Under the pieces are notes generated by a model, which did not search any database, was not told the DNA's origin, and saw only the letters and a program-made list of their open reading frames with translations. Below, in pieces: positions 5,130 through 5,541 of a stretch of 5,541 bases of DNA; position 1 is the stretch's first letter; each line of letters opens with the position of its first letter. Location of the stretch: the NCBI GenBank assembly GCA_015493625.1, contig WGCT01000042.1:1-5541 (forward strand), in the 5' to 3' direction. The DNA comes from Draconibacterium sp. GTDB taxonomy: Bacteria > Bacteroidota > Bacteroidia > Bacteroidales > Prolixibacteraceae. Made by a program: the position numbers and the translations under genes.

Positions 5130-5541
5130 TTAACCCCTAGGGTGGGCTTGTTTATATATACTTTGCAGCTTTTCGAAAGTTGTATGTGTATAAACTTGCG
5201 TGGCTGCCAAATTTGAATGTCCTAATAATTCTTTTACTGCATTTAAATCTGCGCCTTTATTTAACAGATGAGTTGCATAAGTATGCCGCAATACATGCGG
5301 GCTCTTTTTTTCTAACGATGTAACTTTCGAAAGGTTGCTCTTTACAACCCGGTAAACCAATTTTTCGTAAACCGGTTCTCCTTTTTCGGTTACAAGCAGG
5401 TACGGCGTATTAACCTCTACCTTTTTGCTACGCAAATTCTTGTACAATTCGAGCAAACTATTTATGCTTTTCGGGTATGGAATAATCCTCTCCTTTTGTC
5501 GTTTCCCCAACACCTTAATTAAATACTCGTTTGTATTTATG
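5130..5541 (-). CDS. xerC: XerC-like tyrosine recombinase, C-terminal part (5' end outside window)
   Basis: This is the C-terminal catalytic part of a tyrosine recombinase of the XerC/XerD type, which resolves chromosome dimers at dif. The reading frame stays open to the window edge: 136 residues are visible and the GTG at 5513 is internal (it lies in the usual 'VLGK-KER' beta-hairpin), so no start is seen. Visible active-site elements, counted from the first complete codon at 5540, are the hairpin lysine region (GKRQKER, about 12-18), H82-x-x-R85 in HVLRHTYATHLL, H108 in LLGHSNLAATQVYTH and the nucleophile Y117. The first catalytic Arg and the N-terminal SAM-like domain lie beyond the edge. 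It ends 12 bp before hpf, so the two are probably co-transcribed. XerC beside hpf and the tuf cluster is a familiar Bacteroidota arrangement, which argues for the housekeeping enzyme over an integrase. XerC versus XerD cannot be decided from this fragment alone. Confidence 0.88.
   Translation of the reverse strand, partial: INTNEYLIKVLGKRQKERIIPYPKSINSLLELYKNLRSKKVEVNTPYLLVTEKGEPVYEKLVYRVVKSNLSKVTSLEKKSPHVLRHTYATHLLNKGADLNAVKELLGHSNLAATQVYTHTTFEKLQSIYKQAHPRG

Noticed and set aside
5137..5144. 8-bp palindrome CCCTAGGG near the recombinase stop
   Set aside because: It falls within or next to the codons for the C-terminal HPRG and is short enough to be chance; no partner repeat is present.
5130..5541. 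Tyrosine recombinase as sign of an integrated mobile element
   Set aside because: It lies 12 bp from hpf in a conserved housekeeping block, its motifs are XerC/D-like, and no attachment-site repeats or cargo genes are seen.

Overview
The window is a piece of a Bacteroidota chromosome, most likely Bacteroidales/Marinilabiliales-like. This rests on the protein sequences (L1, L11, NusG and EF-Tu all have Bacteroidota character), AT-rich spacers, start codons mostly preceded by A/T-rich sequence instead of Shine-Dalgarno motifs, and TAnnTTTG-type -7 promoter boxes. All genes lie on the minus strand, so transcription runs from right (5541) to left (1).

In transcription order the layout is: 3' part of a XerC-like tyrosine recombinase (5541-5130, cut by the window edge); hpf/raiA ribosome hibernation factor (5117-4815); a 262-bp spacer with two promoter-like motifs; tRNA-Gly(TCC) (4552-4480); a 61-bp spacer filled by a long segmented hairpin; tRNA-Thr(GGT) (4418-4347); tuf (4306-3119); a hairpin (3090-3066); a 63-nt tRNA-like element without a normal anticodon arm (3061-2999); secE (2977-2786); nusG (2766-2218); rplK (2198-1755); rplA (1741-1046); rplJ (1033-515); rplL (481-104); and a 103-bp leader to the off-window gene, expected to be rpoB, that holds a strong hairpin with a U-tract. 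The Gly(TCC)-Thr(GGT)-tuf-secE-nusG-rplKAJL order matches the E. coli glyT-thrT-tufB-secE-nusG-rplKAJL-rpoBC order, so this is old, conserved synteny.

The genes form the core of the translation/transcription machinery: aminoacyl-tRNA delivery (EF-Tu, two tRNAs), the GTPase-associated centre and stalk of the 50S subunit (L11, L1, L10, L12), transcription elongation (NusG), membrane protein export (SecE) and ribosome storage (HPF). The protein genes are ordinary. The interest lies in the RNA-level punctuation between them. The best candidate for something undescribed is the tRNA-like element between tuf and secE, where many bacteria carry tRNA-Trp. It keeps an acceptor stem, a D-arm and a perfect T-arm, but only about 11 nt remain where the anticodon arm and variable loop should be.
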